Part shown: piece by piece, positions 13,101 through 28,100 of the stretch | Layout: every line of letters starts with the position of its first letter | Numbering within the stretch: the first letter of the stretch is position 1 | NCBI GenBank assembly: GCA_034231615.1 | Contig: CM067319.1 | Location: forward strand, 5,907,501 to 5,971,500 | Source of the DNA: Meghimatium bilineatum | Lineage: Eukaryota; Mollusca; Gastropoda; Stylommatophora; Philomycidae | Length of the DNA stretch: 64,000 bases | Direction: 5' to 3' | Position numbers and translations under genes: made by a program | The notes under the pieces: model-generated | The model's database searches: none | What the model saw: the letters and a program-made list of their open reading frames with translations, nothing else | Told to the model about the DNA's origin: nothing

Positions 13101-16100
13101 GAAATGTATAGGAGGACATGACACACACATATTTTCAACCAGTAATCATCGGAGGTCAGCAGATCCCAGAAATCACAGAAGATACAGTCCTCTTAACAAC
13201 ACATGAAGAAGGTCTATGACAAATGATTCTATCAACAAAAAAACAGCAAACCTCATAATCTGTTTCTAATTATGAGGAAAACTACAATTATGACAACTGA
13301 TAAAGTACAATCTAAACCACAAAAAATAATTGATACCTATGAACTGGAAGACATATCAAATTTCGATTATTTGGGTAGAAACATAAATAGTTCAGGGAAC
13401 TGCGCAGTAGAAATTAAGAGAAGGATGGCAATGGCGTTTCCAAAACTTGTCCAAATGAAAAATCTCTGGCAAGGAATCTGTAGCAAAGTAAAATTGTGTA
13501 TGATAAGAACATGCGTATTCCCTGTGGCAACATACGACCGTGAGGCTTAGACTCTAAATAAAACAGTGACAAAGAAAATTGCAGCCTTCTAATTGAGATA
13601 CTACAGAAAAATCTTGCATATACCATGGACAGCAAAAAAGACAAATAAGAAAGTATTGCAATCATTAAACGTTAAAGAGTGCTGGCTCCTAAATAACATC
13701 ATAAAGAAAAATGTGAACATTTTTGGTCATCTAAAGAGATATAACAGCATGGAAAGATTAATAGCAGAAGGCAGAATAAAAGGCAGCAGAGGAAGAGACC
13801 CCCCAAGACAATGATGCATAAATGATAATCTGACTGTTTAAACATGTCCTTGGAGGAGGCAGGTCAACTCGCCCAAGATTGTGAGATGTTCAGAAGGTCC
13901 ATAAAGAAGACTACGTTCTGGAAAGAATACGTCACACGATGATGATATCCTGTTGAGACACACACTCATACCCTTTTTGATGTTGTTCTGCAAACAGTCT
14001 CTCATGGTCATCCTCTTTTTCCTTTGTAATCTTGTACCCATTTTAATGCTTATAGTGACAACCTGTTTTCATTCATTCTAAGTACATGTCTGATATAACT
14101 TCCTTATTGTCTTCTTGTTGTTGTAGAAACATATTGCTGTTTGATGTCTTCTCTTACTTGTTTGACTTGAATTATTCCCAACCAATATTTCATCATCATC
14201 ATCAAGTGCCGTCTCCGCAACGAAGGTTGGCTGCAACATATCTCCAACATCCCCTGTCTCTTGTCTTGGTGGTACACTCTGCTAGACTGTAACCTGTCCA
14301 TCGTGTAATGTTACTCTCCCACTTGTATCTCTGCCTACCTCTTGCTCACTTCCCTTTGACTTTACCCTCAAGTAAGGTCTTCAATAGGGTGTCATGTCTT
14401 TTAATGTGTCCAAAGTATTTTATTTGCCTGATCTTTATTTCTCTTAGTAGTTCTTTCTTCATATTAAGTGTTTTTAGCACCTCTTTATTTGTTTTCTTCT
14501 CTTTCCATGATGTTCTCCCTAATCTTCTATATACCCACATCTCAAAGGCATCAATTTTGTCTTCTAATTGTTTATTTAGTGTCCATATTTCTGAGCCATA
14601 CATTAATATGGAATAGATGTAGCATTTTATAATTCTCATTTTTAACTTGTTTGTAATTTGTTTAGATATTAATAATTTCCTCATGTCATTGAAGGTACTT
14701 TTAGCCATTCCTAAAATTTTTAACCAATATTTAAGAGTTTTCTAAAACATTTATTTTCTAACGAATTTAATTTCTTCTCTAGTGATTTGTTACTTTCCAG
14801 CTCCCACAACTATATGTTAATACAGATATTGTTATTCGTTGATGTTCATAATCGATGATGACCATTCAGCTGAACTGGGATGATGATAATGTCTGTGGTG
14901 TGCCTGACTGTGTCTAATGAGTTTCATGTATACCTGGAGTTTTATGTTTGTCTGGAATTTTCTACCACAATCTGAGCATGTGTGGGAGGAGTCTATGGAA
15001 CAATGAGAAGCTCTTGCTCTTTCTTCTAGCGTGTTTTTGTTGTGTATCATTGTGTCTGAGGTTCTTTGCAGCTGCTGCACCACTCTTGGTTCTTCAAAGT
15101 CAGTCAGATCTGTCTTGTGCAAAACTCTTGCATGAATTTGTGTCTATGTTGAACTGAGTCAGTGATGTTTTAAGAGTGTCTTTAAAATGCTTCTTCTGTC
15201 CTCCAACTTTGTGGGATACAGTCTGGAGTTCTCCATATAACTGAACTAAAAATAAGGCTGGAGATGGCTTTAGCGTCCATGTCAAGGCTAACTGTGATTT
15301 GGAAAAGCAACATCAGTGTTGGAGTGAAAATCAAACTGTATAGGTCGCTGGTGCTTTCTGTTGTGTTGTATGGTTGTGAGAGTTGGACAGTCACTGCGGA
15401 CATGGAGAGAAGATTACAGACTTTCGAGTATAAATGCTACAGAAGAATTCTACGAATTTCCTATAGGGAACATAAGACCAATGTGTACGTAAGAAATAAA
15501 GAAGAGATGTGTGCAGGTGTCCAGGAGCCATTGCTTTCAATAGTGAAACGACGAAAACTAGCATGGTTCGGACATGTATGCAGGCACGATTCCTTGTCAA
15601 AAACAATACTGCAGGGAACTGTCGAGGGTGGAAGAAGCAGAGGAGGACAAATAAAGACATGGACAGACAACATCAAGGAATGGACAGGGCTAGATATTTC
15701 CACACTCATCCGCATCGCTGAGGATAGAATTCGCTGGAGGACTCTGTATGCTGAAGAATCCAATGTGGTACCCCTATGACCCTGAAGGATTATGGGTTTA
15801 TTGATTGATTGATATAACAACTTTTTTAGCAGATGATCTTTCATGCGGTCCATGTGTCCTGCCCACACAGGTATTATATTAAAGTTAAACAGTTATAGTT
15901 ATAGACATATTTATTGATTGTTTTTTATTTTCAGATATATATTATGTGATTGAATGCACTGAATGTTGAAGCAATTCTAGGAGAAATCGCTTTGCTGCAT
16001 CTCCATTTTGTGCCATTTTACTGCCCAGGAAGTTATAAGCTGTGTGACATAGATATAGATTCATAAATGTTTTTTAAACATTAATAAGGAAATGATCTTC

Positions 16101-19100
16101 AGTGTAAAATATAAATTATGTGTGTTATACTTTTCATATATATTCCAATATTACATACATTTTCAAGGAGTACCTGTTTTTTCCATTTTGGATGATTTAC
16201 CATTTTTCGCACATTCTTTCATTATCTCCAGTTCTGGCTCTCGTCCAATCAGATCTTTAGCCTTATCAACGGCAAACAACCACTGCAGATCATTCTCTGA
16301 TAAACAAACACAACAATGAAAAATGTACTAATGTTAATAAACAATTTATTATTGATTATATACATGATTTGGTAATTATTTCACTAATAATATTCAATGA
16401 AACAGCAGACCTAGAAATTAATCAACTGATAGCTGATAACACTGCGGACAATTATTTCATTATGTTCATAAATTGATCCTTCTTTTGCAATGTCAAGTGT
16501 GACTGTCATTCTATAGGTAACGACCAACATGTGGAAGATCAGAAGGTCTCACAAATGATCCATCAGAGTAACCTCAAGCAATAAACACTAAGTAAAAATC
16601 ACCAGGATTTCCTCTGATTCCTTTGTAAAAAAACATGCGTCTAACGGGGTATTTCCCAATATGTCTCAATTATGTGAATAAGGGAAAACATTTTGTTTGT
16701 TTCTTATGGAAACCTAACCACCTGTGTGACAACCAGGACCTAGACTTCTAGTTCAGGAAACAAAGAATAGGACCAGTCTTCTTTCCATGCATGTCATAGG
16801 AGGCAACTAAAGAAAGTTGGGGGATAAGCTGATAACCAGTCATCTGTTTAAAAAAATCATCTTGTCTCAATGTTTTTACTTTTGTAATCTATCAAATTGT
16901 TGCCATGGATGATGACAAGTTGCAGGCAATCAGACATTGCACATTGTCTTCCTGTGTTGCAGGCAATCAGACATTGCACATTGTCTTCCTGTGTTGCAGG
17001 CAATCAGACATTGCACAATGTCTTCTTGTGGTGACTGTTGCAGGCAATCAGACATTGCACATTGTCTTCCTGTGTTGCAGGCAATCAGACATTGCACATT
17101 GTCTTCCTGTGTTGCAGGCAATCAGACATTGCACATTGTCTTCCTGTGGTGACTGTTGCAGGTAATCAGACATTGCACATTGTCTTCCTGTGGTGACTGT
17201 TGCAGGTAATCAGACATTGCACATTGTCTTCCTGTGGTGAATGTTTCAGGCAATCAGACATTGCACATTGTCTTCCTGTGGTGACTGTTGCAGGCAATCA
17301 GACATTGCACATTGTCTTCCTGTGGTGACTGTTGCAGGCAATCAGACATTGCACATTGTCTTCCTGTGGTGACTGTTGCAGGCAATCAGACATTGCACAT
17401 TGTCTTCCTGTGGTGACTGTTGCAGGCAATCAGACATTGCACATTGTCTTCCTGTGGTGACTGTTGCAGGCAATCAGACATTGCACAATGTCTTCCTGTG
17501 GTGACTGTTGCAGGCAATCAGACACTGCACATTGTCTTCCTGTGGTGACTGTTGCAGGCAATCAGACATTGCACATTGTCTTCCTGTGTTGCAGGCAATC
17601 AGACATTGCACATTGTCTTCCTGTGTTGCAGGCAATCAGACATTGCACATTGTCTTCCTGTGTTGCAGGCAATCAGACATTGCACATTGTCTTCCTGTGG
17701 TGACTGTTGCAGGCAATCAGACATTGCACATTGTCTTCCTGTGGTGACTGTTGCAGGTAATCAGACATTGCACATTGTCTTCCTGTGGTGACTGTTGCAG
17801 GCAATCAGACATTGCACATTGTCTTCCTGTGGTGACTGTTGCAGGCAATCAGACATTGCACATTGTCTTCCTGTGGTGACTGTTGCAGGCAATCAGACAT
17901 TGCACATTGTCTTCCTGTGGTGACTGTTGCAGGTAATCAGACATTGCACATTGTCTTCCTGTGGTGACTGTTGCAGGCAATCAGACATTGCACATTGTCT
18001 TCCTGTGGTGACTGTTGCAGGCAATCAGACATTGCACATTGTCTTCCTGTGGTGACTGTTGCAGGCAATCAGACATTGCACATTGTCTTCCTGTGGTGAC
18101 TGTTGCAGGCAATCAGACATTGCACATTGTCTTCCTGTGGTGACTGTTGCAGGCAATCAGACATTGCACATTGTCTTCCTGTGGTGACTGTTGCAGGCAA
18201 TCAGACATTGCACATTGTCTTCCTGTGGTGACTGTTGCAGGCAATCAGACATTGCACATTGTCTTCCTGTGGTGACTGTTGCAGGCAATCAGACATTGCA
18301 CATTGTCTTCCTGTGGTGACTGTTGCAGGCAATCAGACATTGCACATTGTCTTCCTGTGGTGACTGTTGCAGGCAATCAGACATTGCACATTGTCTTCCT
18401 GTGGTGACTGTTGCAGGCAATCAGACATTGCACATTGTCTTCCTGTGGTGACTGTTGCAGGCAATCAGACATTGCACATTGTCTTCCTGTGGTGACTGTT
18501 GCAGGCAATCAGACATTGCACATTGTCTTCCTGTGGTGACTGTTGCAGGCAATCAGACATTGCACATTGTCTTCCTGTGGTGACTGTTGCAGGCAATCAG
18601 ACATTGCACATTGTCTTCCTGTGGTGACTGTTGCAGGCAATCAGACATTGCACATTGTCTTCCTGTGGTGACTGTTGCAGGCAATCAGACATTGCACATT
18701 GTCTTCCTCTGTTGCAGGCAATCAGACATTGCACATTGTCTTTCTGTGGTGACTGTTGCAGGCAATCAGACATTGCACATTGTCTTTCTGTGGTGACTGT
18801 TGCAGGCAATCAGACATTGCACATTGTCTTCCTCTGTTGCAGGCAATCAGACATTGCACATTGTCTTTCTGTGGTGACTGTTGCAGGCAATCAGACATTG
18901 CACATTGTCTTCCTGTGGTGACTGTTGCAGGCAATCAGACATTGCACATTGTCTTTCTGTGGTGACTGTTGCAGGCAATCAGACATTGCACATTGTCTTT
19001 CTGTGGTGACTGTTGCAGGCAATCAGACACTGCACATTGTCTTTCTGTGGTGACTGTTGCAGGCAATCAGACATTGCACATTGTCTTCCTCTGTTGCAGG

Positions 19101-22100
19101 CAATCAGATATTGCACATTGTCTTTCTGTGGTGAATGTTGCAGGCAATCAGACATTGCACAATGTCTTTTTGTGGTGACTGTTGCAGGCAATCAGACATT
19201 GCACAGTCTTCCTGTGGTGACTGTTGCAGGCAATCAGACATTGCACATTGTCTTTCTGTGGTGAATGTTGCAGGCAATCAGACATTGCACATTGTCTTTC
19301 TGTGGTGACTGTTGCAGGCAATCAGACACTGCACATTGTCTTTCTGTGGTGACTGTTGCAGGCAATCAGACATTGCACATTGTCTTCCTGTGGTGAATGT
19401 TGCAGGCAATCAGATATTGCACATTGTCTTTCTGTGGTGACTGTTGCAGGCAATCAGACACTGCACATTGTCTTTCTGTGGTGACTGTTGCAGGCAATCA
19501 GACATTGCACATTGTCTTTCTACGGTGACTGTTGCAGGCAATCAGACATTGCATATTGTCTTTCTGCTGTGACTGTTGCAGGCAATCAGACATTGCACAT
19601 TGTCTTCCTGTGGTGACTGTTGCAGGCAATCAGACATTGCACATTGTCTTCCTCTGTTGCAGGCAATCAGATATTGCACATTGTCTTTCTGTGGTGAATG
19701 TTGCAGGCAATCAGACATTGCACAATGTCTTTTTGTGGTGACTGTTGCAGGCAATCAGACATTGCACAGTCTTCCTGTGGTGACTGTTGCAGGCAATCAG
19801 ACATTGCACATTGTCTTTCTGTGGTGAATGTTGCAGGCAATCAGACATTGCACATTGTCTTTCTGCGGTGGCTATTGCAGGAAATCAGACATTGCACATT
19901 GTCTTTCTGCGGTGACTGTTGCAGGCAATCAGACATTGCACATTGTCTTTCTGCGGTGACTGTTGCACGCAATCAGACATTGCATATTGTCTTTCTGCTG
20001 TGACTTTGACTACTTCTAGGTGACTGTGAATACTCCTAGGTGACTGTGAATACTGGATATGCCATTACTGCAGATGAGTCAACAAATCTCACAAAATAAT
20101 GAAATGGTTAGCCCAGGTGTGTATGTGTGCTGAGTCTCTGGCAGGACATAGTAATACTGGAATAATGACCCACTGGAAGGTCTCCCTTCAGGAATTAAAT
20201 ATGTATCTATAAACTCCTCCCCCCTCCCCTACACTTCCATGCCTTTGAGACTATGTCCAGGCTTCACCTCAGTTATGCAACTGAGAAGAATCTGTGCTTT
20301 ATTTCCCAGAAAGGCTATGGGCTGTTAAAAGCTATTTGCTCACAGCTAAAGTAGTTATTTAATCATCATCATGTGTCAAGAGCTATTTGCTCACAGCTAA
20401 AAGAAATTATTTCATCATCATGAAAACATAACAGCACTTTATCTATACAATTAAAATAATCCATATATGCCTATAACAAATTGGTGTCCGGACTGTTTAT
20501 GGTGTTATGTTACGGACTGTTATGGTGTCAAAATGTTTATGTAACAACCACAATTTTCTATACACAATTATAAAGAGTAAAGCAACTTGTGATTCTGAGA
20601 AGTTTTGTTAAACAGAAAATTGTGTTGCAAACATGAGTTATGAAGGGATTCTCCTGTTGTAACCCCTCTGAACAGAAAGCTACTTCTCAGAGTATTGTAT
20701 AGAGCTAAGAGTTTAGGCCTTCTGGATATGAAATAAAGCTCTGCAACCCCTCTCCTATTACACAAAAAGGATACTAGAGCTGTATTACTTGCAGATTCTG
20801 GGGATCAAATCAAACAAACATACACACAAATAAACACAGCTAATGATAAAGTTGTAGGATCATTACCAAGAACAATGAGTATCCAAAGAAATTACTAAAA
20901 ATAATAATAATAACAACAATAATAATAATAGTAAATTAGACTTATCTTTCCCTAAATTTCTCCCTATTTCTCTATATTGTTGTTCATCCATCACATGATG
21001 ATGATGACCATTTGTTACATCCACTTTAGAAATTCAAAGTTATGTCCTTGACAATGAGTATGTAGATAGATAATAAGCCCTATTCTGGCCTCAAATGTTA
21101 TTGTACAGTTTGGACATGGGATGACCACTGTAGATTGTTTTTGATCTAACCGTGACTTTCTAGCTACTTTCTGCTGTTGGGCTGTTATATTTCTCCTCTT
21201 TTCACAAGATGCTTTGCCTTTTTTGACTGTAGAGCTCCATGCAGCTCTATTTTTTGCATGTTCTCCTCATGTATCTTGTTCTATTTCAAAGGCTTTCAGT
21301 TGGGTCTTTGAAGAGGTCTATTTATATTCACATCTCACAGACATCAATTTTGTCTTCAAGTTATTTGTTCATTATCCATGTTTCTAAGCCATACATTAAT
21401 GTAGAATAGATGTACCATTGTCTAATGCTCGTTGTTAGTTTGTGATTTGTTTAGATGTTAATATTTTTCTCATGTTATTAAAAGCACTTTTAGCCATTCC
21501 TATTAAAAAGCCAATTAACTAAGATATAATATATTACTGTACTATGTCAAAGACTGCAGTAAAAGTATGTAAAAGTAACCTAATGTTAACACATAGAATT
21601 TATTAATATCATAGGGATGTGAAATGTTAGAAATCTCACATTTCAGTGGCTCTGCTATATGAGGGTGGTAGACATCTCCTCTCCTTCACAGTCTTTACTT
21701 CCTGGATTAATCTGGGGACTTTATTTAATTAAATTGGTACCCAATTAAGGCTAGTTCAACCCGGGAGCCGGTGCAGTCTGAAAAACATTTTTTGCCTCAA
21801 CTTAAAAATTAATCCAGGACCATTCATATGCAAAGCAAGTGCACTAACCACTGCGCTAAGTTCCCCCCATGTACCATATGATAAATAAATATAACCCCAA
21901 AAAAAGGATTAATTAAAAAAATAGGTTAAAATTCAGTTTTACACAGAATCAATGTTTCTAAGAAAAGGTCTTTATCAAGATACAATAAACAAATGCAGAA
22001 GAGAGCAACAAATAGATTAGACAAGACTACATAAAACATGGTAATGAAAAATCACAGAAATGGGAATATGAAAGTTGCAAGAGACAATACAATGGAAATA

Positions 22101-25100
22101 TGTTACGCTACACATCAAGAAGATGTGCTATACAAGGATGTGTAATTTCCCTTCACATAATATTTTGTAAATATTGCCTATTCCCTTCTGTGTTTGTTTT
22201 TGCCCCTCTTGATAAAATCCTGTTGGTTAATATGTTTACTGCATGTATTTTATCATGGTAAAACTGAATTTTAACGAATTTATTTACCTTGAGCATGCAA
22301 ATTTATCTCAGTCTCAGTTGTTTTTGAATGAGGGTATGTGCGCTCTATGGCACGTTTGAGAAATGTAATGATTTTCTCTGAAAAGTCATCTAGTTCTGCA
22401 AGTTCAACCTAGACCATGAACCAAATTTTGTCAACTAGGAATATTAAACAACATTCTATTTTTAAATGTCATAATTCTCACAAACATGCACCCAGCAGTA
22501 CACAGGGTCAAACAAACACCCAGCAGGACACAGGATCAAACATGCACCCAGCAGGACACAGGATCAAACATGCACCCAGCAGTATACAGGATAATTATAG
22601 GAATTTATTATAACTCCTATAATAATAAATAGGAAGATCCAATTATTAAATTCGAATTAGGAAATAACTTGCACATTTCTCTCTTAAAACTCATTGAGTA
22701 TTGACAATGTCTTTAGCCCTCAAGATTAGAGTTTAATTGATCAGTAAGTTAAATTAGGGAAACAAGAAAAAACTCTTCAGTAATCCCATGACTGTAAACA
22801 GATGTTTTCAAATGCCTAGTATTTCAGTGAACACATGACTGTAAACAGAGGACTGTAAGTAAACTGTACACATTGAAGAGCTAATAGCAGTTGAGATAAT
22901 GATGATGATGAAGTAATCCATTTAACTGTGAACATGTTTCTTGACTGCATGAAGTCTTTCCGACAAAAGCACAGATCCCTCTCAGTGGGCAACTGAGATG
23001 ACACCCAAATTTTTTAAAAGATCTGTTGTCTAAATTACATGGTTGTATTTGCGAAGGAGGGGGGGGGGTTATGGCTGCATGCTTAGTCACTGAAGGGAGG
23101 CATTCCAGTACATCAGCAGTATCCCAGGATCATCATGTCGTGCCAGGAGCATAGCATACACCCTCAGACCAGCCAGTTCATCATTTTTCTATCAGATCTG
23201 TTGTCCCATCTGTCGTATGTTATATCTAGCATTTCTTGCCACCTAGTAGGAGTCTGCTACAAAAGGACAAATGTGCAATGTCCGCTGGCCTGCATCTCTT
23301 TGTCACTCATGGGGACCATTTAGCAGTGGAAAAAAGCAAGAAATCCAGACAAGACATTCAATGACAATGATAATTTTTTTCGCAGGTGACATATTGTCAG
23401 CCTATCCCCCAAAATTTGCTTAGTCATCGCCTATGATATTCATGGAAAGAAGAGAGTGGTCCTGTTCTTCGCACTCTGAAGCAGACCTCCAGCCGCCACA
23501 CGAGCATCAGAAAGTGATAAAAGTAGGCTGGAAAATCACTATCTGGAGAAACAAATTCAATGAGCAATTTAAAAATTCCCACTGGCATTGTGTTGCAGGC
23601 TCTATAGGGGAGCAAACATTAGCAACACTGTTATTTACTATGCATGTCAAAGATGGCAGCAACTGAGCTTTCACAGATAGGGTTGGCAGTTCCATCCTAT
23701 AAGTTAAAGTGACCCAAAAAACTATGCTTAAGATGCATGTGTCAGGTCAAAAGGTGCAGACATTGTAGCCAATCTGTAAGATATGACACAATGCATTTGG
23801 TTCTCTTGATTACATTCTGCTAACAGAAATCTGGGAATGAACACAGAAGAAGAATAAGCCAGTTTAAATGTTCTTACAAACATTATCATTAGATAATTAA
23901 CACAGAGATACTGCATTTGGAAAACTAACTGACGCTACCAGCTTTGTGCTCTGCTGTTGAGATCTCCCTGCATATAAAAGAGATTATAACAAATGATGGC
24001 TATTGGCCAAAGCGCAATGATGACCATTAACATACCATAAAATATAAACTACAACAGTAATAAACAGGAAAATTTAATAACAAAATACTACCAGTTTAGA
24101 TAAATAATAAGAAAACTATCAGATGATATTCAATAAAGTAGAGAGTGCCACAGTAACAAAAATAAAAAGATGCCAGCACCAATGATAATGTACAATTGTC
24201 ACTAATATAACTCATAAATAGAAAATATACCAAATGTAAAGTAATGTCAATGAAAAATAACAAAAAAACAAGAACAATGACTTTTTTTTTACATTGCAGT
24301 CCATTAGAGACATGTATCAAGAAACAAGGACAAACTAGAATTAAACACAAGCAATACAATGGAATGGTCTCACCATCATATTCCATTGTATTTGACTAAA
24401 CACGATTGCCCCTTTTCTCTTCAAATACAATGAGACACTGCGGTGAGACCGTTCCATTGTATTGCTTGTGTTTACTAGTATCAGAATTTTCCTCTTGCTG
24501 TTTAATGTTCATCATCTGTCTTAAATAAAATAATGGTGTTGAAGTGATTGAGCTTCCTCATATCATGCAAGAAATACAGTCCATATTTTGCCATTGTTCA
24601 ACAGAAATGGAAGCACCACTAATTTGCACACCTTCAGTTTAGTCTGCAAGTTAATCTATCTATTTATCTATAAACATGTAACCCATCAGTGTCATAGGGG
24701 TACCACATTGGATGCATCAACACACAGTCCTCAAGCGATTTCTATCTTCAACGATACGGATGAGTGAGGAAAAATCTTGTCTTTCCAGTCCTTGATGTCT
24801 GTCCATGCTTTCATTTGTCCTTCTCTGGTTCTTCCACCTTTGACGGTTCTCTGCAGTATTGTTTCTGACAAGGAATCATGTTGGTATACATGTAATAAAT
24901 GTTTCCCTGTCAGCGTGGCTCATTAGAGAACATGCCAACGACACAGATGTTGTAATTTACACGGACAGGTTGTCATCTGTCACCATCGATGCGCATGACC
25001 CTTTACTGCCAGATCACATGGAAGAACAGTGCACGAAGCCAGTGGAGCCTTTACTGCAACATAAAGCAGTCTCACAATGGAAGTATTTGCCGTAACACAG

Positions 25101-28100
25101 GCACATAACTGGTTGAAATCGCAAGCCTAATCTCATGCATGCATACTAAGTGATTCAATTAATATGATTCAGAAAGTCAAAACAGGTTATGTATATAGGT
25201 GATGGGTGGAGTCATTAGAGAGAGCTAAAATATGGGCATCACTACAGAAACTAACCCTTATCTATGTCCCTGGATATGCGGGAGGGAAACAAACAGGCCG
25301 TCAAATTAGTTAGCCTCACCACCATAACAGATGGTCAGCCTATGAACCGATACGACATACTCATTTCTTTTCATGAGTCCGCACAATCAGAAGATTTTGA
25401 GATGAATGAGTATGACTGGGAGTGAAGGTGAGCATGGCCCAAAGAGAACACCTGACAAAGATATCAAAAACAGCAGTGAACCAGAATCATCAGAGAACCA
25501 TCAGCCATTATACCCTGAGAGATTTACTGAAGAACAGATCTGAGCACCTATGGATATATCCGGTGTGCAAGGAGGATAATAATAAACTAATACCTTCTTC
25601 TTCTTTGATTCACTTGAAACATGTCTATATCTGTTATTGGATATAGACATGTTCCCATTGTGTTTTGTATGTGGCATCCTGGTTAATTTTGGGCCTTTTG
25701 GCTGGCTGGCTTCGTCTTCAGTACTCTGCTTACTTGGGCAGGACTGTGGTCCTGCTCATGTGGGACTGCCCGACCAGTCTTATTTTCCAGCCCCTGATGG
25801 CTGAACCATTTCAAGGTGCTGGCCTCGATGGGAACTAATACCTAATGTAATAAATGTAGGCTAATGTGCTATATTAGATATTTATAGAATAGGTCTATAC
25901 AGTACATTTAAATGTCATTATTACAAATTAGTTTGGACAGACAAAATATTTCTGTCATAACAGAAGTTTGTTATATACAATAAAGAATAAACTAATCTGG
26001 GATTTTGAAAAGTTTTATTAAATTGGAAAATTTGTTATATACTTATTTGCTATAATGGAACTATTTGTTTTAAATGTACAAGTGAAAGTCTAGTGTGTCA
26101 ACATTCTTCTACATACCTGCTCTCTACCTGTAACAGTGGAAATTTGTTTGAATTTGCAGGTGTAATCAAATGTTTGATCCGGAAATCTCTTGATAATTTT
26201 ATTTTTCATTGTCTGTAAATAAATAAGTGATAAGAATTGTAAAAGTCAAGATAACAGTTGATATTAATCGCTTGATGCGTTGTTAACAGAACAATAATGA
26301 ATAGATGTGTTTTCGGCAGATAATAGTAATGAGTAGATGTGTTTGTTGACAGAGAACAGTAATGACTAGCTATGTGCTCTAGTAATCTTATATTAAACCA
26401 TGTTCCATGAGGAGAATGATGATGATGATGTTCCTTCTTCCAAAGCTCAGGTGGGCATGGAATTGAACAGTGTCAAGTTAAGATTTGAATTTTTGTGTGT
26501 TCTCAGACATGGTTGATGAGTCTAATCTTTTTGTGTGTCTTCAGTGATGGCTGATATCAGTCTATGTGTTTGTGTGTGTGTCTTCAGTGGTTGATGAGTC
26601 TAATCTGTTTGTGTGTCCTCAGTGATGGCTGATATCGGTCTATCTGTTTGTGTGTCCTCAGTGATGGCTGATACAAGTCTAATATGTTTGTGTGTCGTCA
26701 GTGATGGCTGATACAGGTCTAATCTCTTTGTGTGTCTTCAGTGGTTGATACGAGTCTAATCTCTTTGTGTGTCTTCAGTGGTTGATGAGTCTAATCTGTT
26801 TGTGTGTCCTCAGTGATGGCTGATACGAGTCTAATCTGTTTGTGTGTCCTCAGTGATGGCTGATACGAGTCTAATCTGTTTGTGTGTCCTCAGTGATGGC
26901 TGATGCGGGTCTAATCTGTTTGTGTGTCCTCAGTGATGGCTGATACGAGTCTAATCTCTTTGTGTGTCTTCAGTGGTTGATATGAGTCTAATCTCTTTGT
27001 GTGTCTTCAGTGGCTGATGAGTCTAATCTGTTTGTGTGTCTTCAGTGGCTGATGAGTCTAATCTGTTTGTGTGTCCTCAGTGATGGCTGATACAGGTCTA
27101 ATCTCTTTGTGTGTCTTCAGTGGTTGATACGAGTCTAATCTCTTTGTGTGTCCTCAGTGATGGCTGATACGAGTCTAATCTCTTTGTGTGTTTTCAGTGG
27201 TTGATATGAGTCTAATCTGTTTGTGTGTCTTCAGTGGCTAATGAGTCTAATCTGTTTGTGTGTCTTCAGTGACTGATGAGTCTAATCTGTTTGTGTGTCT
27301 TCAGTGGTTGATATGAGTCTAATCTGTTTGTGTGTCTTCAGTGGCTGATGAGTCTAACCTGTTTGTGTGTCTTCAGTGGCTGATGAGTCTAATCTGTTTG
27401 TGTGTCTTCAGTGGCTGATCAGTATGTTTATGTGTCCTCAGTGGCTGATGAGTCTAATCCAGGCTCTGAAAGACCTATTGCAGCATGCACAAGAATGTAG
27501 TAGGTCTTGAAATGAGGGAAAACAGTCTGATCTCTTTTTTCATTTTGTCCCCTTTGTATCACCTTCAGTGTTCTACTCTTTTCAAAACTCTTGGCCAGTC
27601 CCAGATTATGTATGCTACCAGAACAATCTAACAGCTTACCTGAAGATGAAGTCTTGCTACCAGAACAATCTGACAGCTTACCTGAAGATGAACAACCTGA
27701 CAGCTTACCTGAAGATGAAGTCTTGCTACCAGAAATATCTGACAGCTTACCTGAAGATGAAGTCTTGCTACCAGAACAATCTAACAGCTTACCTGAAGAT
27801 GAAGTCTTGCTACCAGAACAATCTGACAGCTTACCTGAAGATGAAGTCTTGCTACCAGAACAATCTAACAGTTTACCTGAAGATGAAGTCTTGCTACCAG
27901 AACAATCTAACAGTTTACCTGAAGATGAAGTCTTGCTACCAGAACATTCTAACAGTTTACCTGAAGATGAAGTCTTGCTACCAGAACATTCTAACAGTTT
28001 ACCTGAAGATGAAGTCTTGCTAATGGTTCATTGTCCATAAATCTAGATTGAAATGATTCTGGAATGTCATTGAGCAAAGTCCCATCTCTCATGAAGAAAC

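Noticed and set aside
16905..20003. Many open frames with CRQSDIAHCLPVV or QAIRHCTLSSC repeats on both strands
   Set aside because: They follow from the 37/44-bp minisatellite. They shift whenever the unit length changes and match no protein family.
27568..28040. Two overlapping plus-strand open frames of about 150 codons (YQNNLTAYLKMKSC and LPEQSNSLPEDEVL repeats)
   Set aside because: Both are produced by a 42-bp tandem array (divisible by three) that lies antisense to the exon 5 donor of gene 1. They have no splice or start context of their own.
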